From: Pseudorasbora parva
Taxonomy: Eukaryota; Chordata; Actinopteri; Cypriniformes; Gobionidae
Assembly: GCF_024679245.1 (NCBI RefSeq)
Contig: NC_090177.1
Coordinates: forward strand, 22,498,950-22,562,949
Reading direction: 5' to 3'
Length of the DNA: 64,000 nt
The position numbers and the translations under genes were made by a program. Within the stretch, counting starts at the first letter, position 1. Every line of letters begins with the position of its first letter. The notes under the pieces were generated by a model. That model saw only the letters and a list, made by a program, of their open reading frames with translations, was not told the DNA's origin and did no database searches. Positions 61,782 to 64,000 of this stretch are shown here, in pieces.

Positions 61782-62057
61782 CAAATGGTAAATGGACTGC
61801 ATTTATATAGCGCTTTTAACAGACCCTATGGCCATCCAAAGCGTTTTACATCTCGCCTCACATTCACCCATTCACTCTCTCATTCATACACCGACGGCAG
61901 TGTCTGCCATGTAAGGCGCCATCCAGCTCGTCGGGTGGGGTTGGGGTTAGGTGTCTTGCTCATGGACACCTCAACACTTGGTCAGGTGGAACCGGGGATC
62001 GAACCACAAACCTTCCAGTTTGTAGACAATCTACATGAACCACTGAGCCACTGTCGC
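61782..62057 (-). mobile_element. tRNA-derived SINE
   Basis: On the minus strand the element starts GGCGACAGTGGCTCAGTGG, which contains an A box (TGGCTCAGTGG, 62050-62040), followed by a B box (GGTTCGATCC, 62005-61996). It then runs through a conserved body and ends in AAAAGCGCTATATAAATGCA-type tail sequence. CTCAAC lies at both sides (61776-61781 and 62058-62063), a short likely target duplication. It is not a functional tRNA gene because no cloverleaf can be drawn past the B box. Confidence 0.85.
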
Positions 62058-62063
62058 CTCAAC

Positions 62064-62990
62064 ATGAATGGCATCAGTTTGTGGCGAGAACACTTGTTTC
62101 TACAATGGACGACGTGATGAAGTGGAAGAAGTTGTAAGAGTGTTTGGAGAAGCTCTCTATTACAGCTACATGTCAAACACCACTCCTTTTCTAGCTGCAG
62201 GTGTCATTTGTCTGAAGTCTGTTGGGTGGACTTCCCTGGCAGCTCCAGGCATGACGAGTCCTGTGTTGGAGAAGCTTGAGGAATGGGCATACCTCTAGAA
62301 ACTTTGTTCGCCAGGATAGCTTAATACATCCCAGGCAGGAAGATCTTTTCCAAACATTTTCCATAACTAATGCTTACTTTATTCATGTATTTATAATTTT
62401 AAAAAATGTTCCTGTCTAAAACATTTCATCATTTTCTCTTTTGGACATCCAGGTTATTGATCCAAGAGAGGAAATGTTGCATACTCACTCCCAGACTCTC
62501 CCCGCTAAAGCTCTCAAGTGATGTCAGTTTTTCCCCACACGCCTGATCCCAAAGCACTGCTAATGCCATTAATAGTGATGCTGAGTCTGGGACTGGGATA
62601 CAGGAAAAAGAGAAGAGTTAAGCAAAATAATAAGCAAAGGAAAAAAAGAGAAAAAGGTGCTCTCCTGCTGTGCGAGCATGGTCAGCTTGCCCTAGAATTT
62701 TGGGCTCTTCTCTGGTTTGCATTCGGCAAACGCACCCTCTGCAAACAATGGCCACTTATGTTTCCATAGGGACTGGAGCTTATGGGTAGGCTTGACTCTC
62801 TCTGCTCAAGAGAGGCTCATTAAAGTGCTGAAAAGCTCCATACAATATGGTGTGGTGTGCAAATCATCGAAACACACCACACTGACCGCACAAGGTGATT
62901 TAAATAGGGAGGTGACAAGAACTGCAAATGAACCACATTTGAGTAGACAACAAACTAACCAACTAACTACATTTTTATACAGAACAGGCC
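62064..62990. other. Unique DNA, no gene recognised
   Basis: Open frames up to 76 codons lack domain signatures; the longer frame at 62717-63325 is carried by the TA tract. Confidence 0.35.
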
Positions 62991-62999
62991 AAACGTTTG

Positions 63000-63085
63000 G
63001 ACACATTACTATTTGTAATGTTTTTGAAAGAAGTTTCTTCTGCTCATCAAGCCTGCATTTATTTGATCAAAAATACAGGTGTTTT

Positions 63086-63157
<72 letters not shown>

Positions 63158-63310
63158 TATTATTACAATTTAAAATATTTGGTTTTCAATTTATTATACT
63201 TTATCATTTATTTCTGTGATACAAAGATGAATTTTCAGGATCGTTACTCCAGTCTTCAGTGTCACGTGACATCCAGTCTATCACATGATCATTCAGAAAT
63301 CATTCTAATA
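63000..63310. repeat. Dispersed cyprinid repeat interrupted by a TA tract
   Basis: AATGTTTTTGAAAGAAGTTT, GCTCATCAAGCCTGCATTTA and GATCGTTACTCCAGTCTTCA with GTGTCACGTGACATCC follow a common cyprinid repeat. A (TA)n tract at 63092-63151 replaces part of the interior. The Tc1-like end CAGGCCAAACGTTTGGACAC lies just left (62985). Confidence 0.7.
63092..63151. repeat. (TA)n microsatellite
   Basis: About 30 TA units inside the dispersed repeat. Confidence 0.97.
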
Positions 63311-64000
63311 TTCTTATATATATAATATCAATGCATCCCTACATTGTGAATCCCAGACCTTTTGGACCCCATTGTATACATTGCAAAAGCAGGAAGACAA
63401 AATCGATTTCAAAACTGCAGCGAATGGCACAAATCTGATCGGATTACAAAACGGAAGAGCTACTGATTGTTATTTATAGCCATGAGATGTCTGACATAAA
63501 GCAGAGTGAAACCTGAGATCGTCTACGTACATAATGACAGCAGGAATTCAGGAAAAAGTGGCAGACATCTGGTTTATCCAGTGCCCGTTCTCACATAACA
63601 GGCTAATAAAGTGCGAGTGTTGGAAATGTATAGCTCAGAGCTGTGGATTCTTTCCCCCTCTGTACGGCTCCTCCGAGAGGAATGCTGTGCAGGTTAACAC
63701 AAGAACGCGCTGACACGTCTGCACAGGTCCTCATCCAGTCTATACATTTATTCCCACACAAAGAAGACACCTTCTCAGCTGACATTTTGTCTTTTTGCAC
63801 AGCTTTGAAGTGGCTGTGAAGTAACTGACCACCTTGTGTTAACAAGAAGACAAAAGTGAGCTAACGTTACAAAAAGGGGATGAAATCTAAAGAGCCGGAA
63901 GTCATCAATGAGGGGCAGGAATTCTAACCATGCATTCTGGCTTTTGGAGATGCCATGCAGGATGGCAAAAGCATGTATTAGTAGACATTATTTTCCCTTG
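63311..64000. other. Unique DNA to the window end
   Basis: CCAGACCTTTTGGACCCCAT at 63354-63373 looks like the end of another Tc1-type repeat. Beyond it nothing was recognised. Confidence 0.35.

Noticed and set aside
61996..62050. tRNA gene on the minus strand
   Set aside because: A and B boxes are present but no full cloverleaf forms, and the rest matches a SINE body and tail.
62717..63325. 202-codon open frame, the longest in the window
   Set aside because: The second half is a TA tract and dispersed repeat, and the first half has no domain signature.

Overview
The window is vertebrate nuclear DNA, almost certainly from a cyprinid (carp-like) fish. Evidence: split genes with GT/AG introns, many CA/TA/GA microsatellites, and several repeat families I know from zebrafish and carp (TTAA-flanked elements with ends such as AGGGATAGTTCACCC, AGGGGCCCTATTATG and AGGTGGGGTAAG; hAT elements with 8-bp duplications; Tc1-like fragments; a tRNA-type SINE). 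The species cannot be named from this.

The only host gene I can support is agrn (agrin), on the minus strand. An exon at 10202-10364 encodes the transmembrane (SN, or TM-agrin) amino end: a short proline-containing cytoplasmic tail followed by a conserved hydrophobic anchor. A 39-base exon at 3083-3121 encodes the stretch that follows (YKPVHFTPAPPPD). The junction closes a tyrosine codon across a 7.1-kb intron, and both splice sites are good. Transcription leaves the window to the left, where the follistatin-like domains should begin. I did not find the NtA exons of secreted (LN) agrin. If present they should lie at higher coordinates, probably beyond 64000. Most of 10.4-64 kb is therefore either the 5' intron of agrn or intergenic DNA.

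The rest is non-coding. Layout: 1-10.2 kb, agrn intron sequence with a hAT-type element, a TA-flanked element and a dead Tc1 transposase; 10.4-13.6 kb, sequence 5' of the transmembrane exon; 13.6-14.2 kb, a compound tetranucleotide satellite; 15-24 kb, terminal-inverted-repeat elements; 26-28 kb, two hAT elements with target duplications; 33-35 kb, a composite of nested TTAA elements; 37-41 kb, two more TTAA elements; 44 kb, a mobile fragment carrying broken helicase-like sequence; 48 kb, a long inverted repeat; 50-56 kb, palindromic MITEs and two hAT elements, one a nested stack; 57-64 kb, a palindromic MITE, a Kolobok-type remnant with a broken THAP domain, a SINE and a dispersed repeat. The intervening unique DNA shows no exon I recognise.

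I see no operon, CRISPR array, integrated virus or new protein system. The points most worth a second look are the agrn alternative first exon, the apparent absence of the NtA exons, the nested transposon stacks, and the long hairpin-forming repeat. No database search was run. Family assignments rest on motif reading and recall, while the coordinates of ends and target duplications were read directly.
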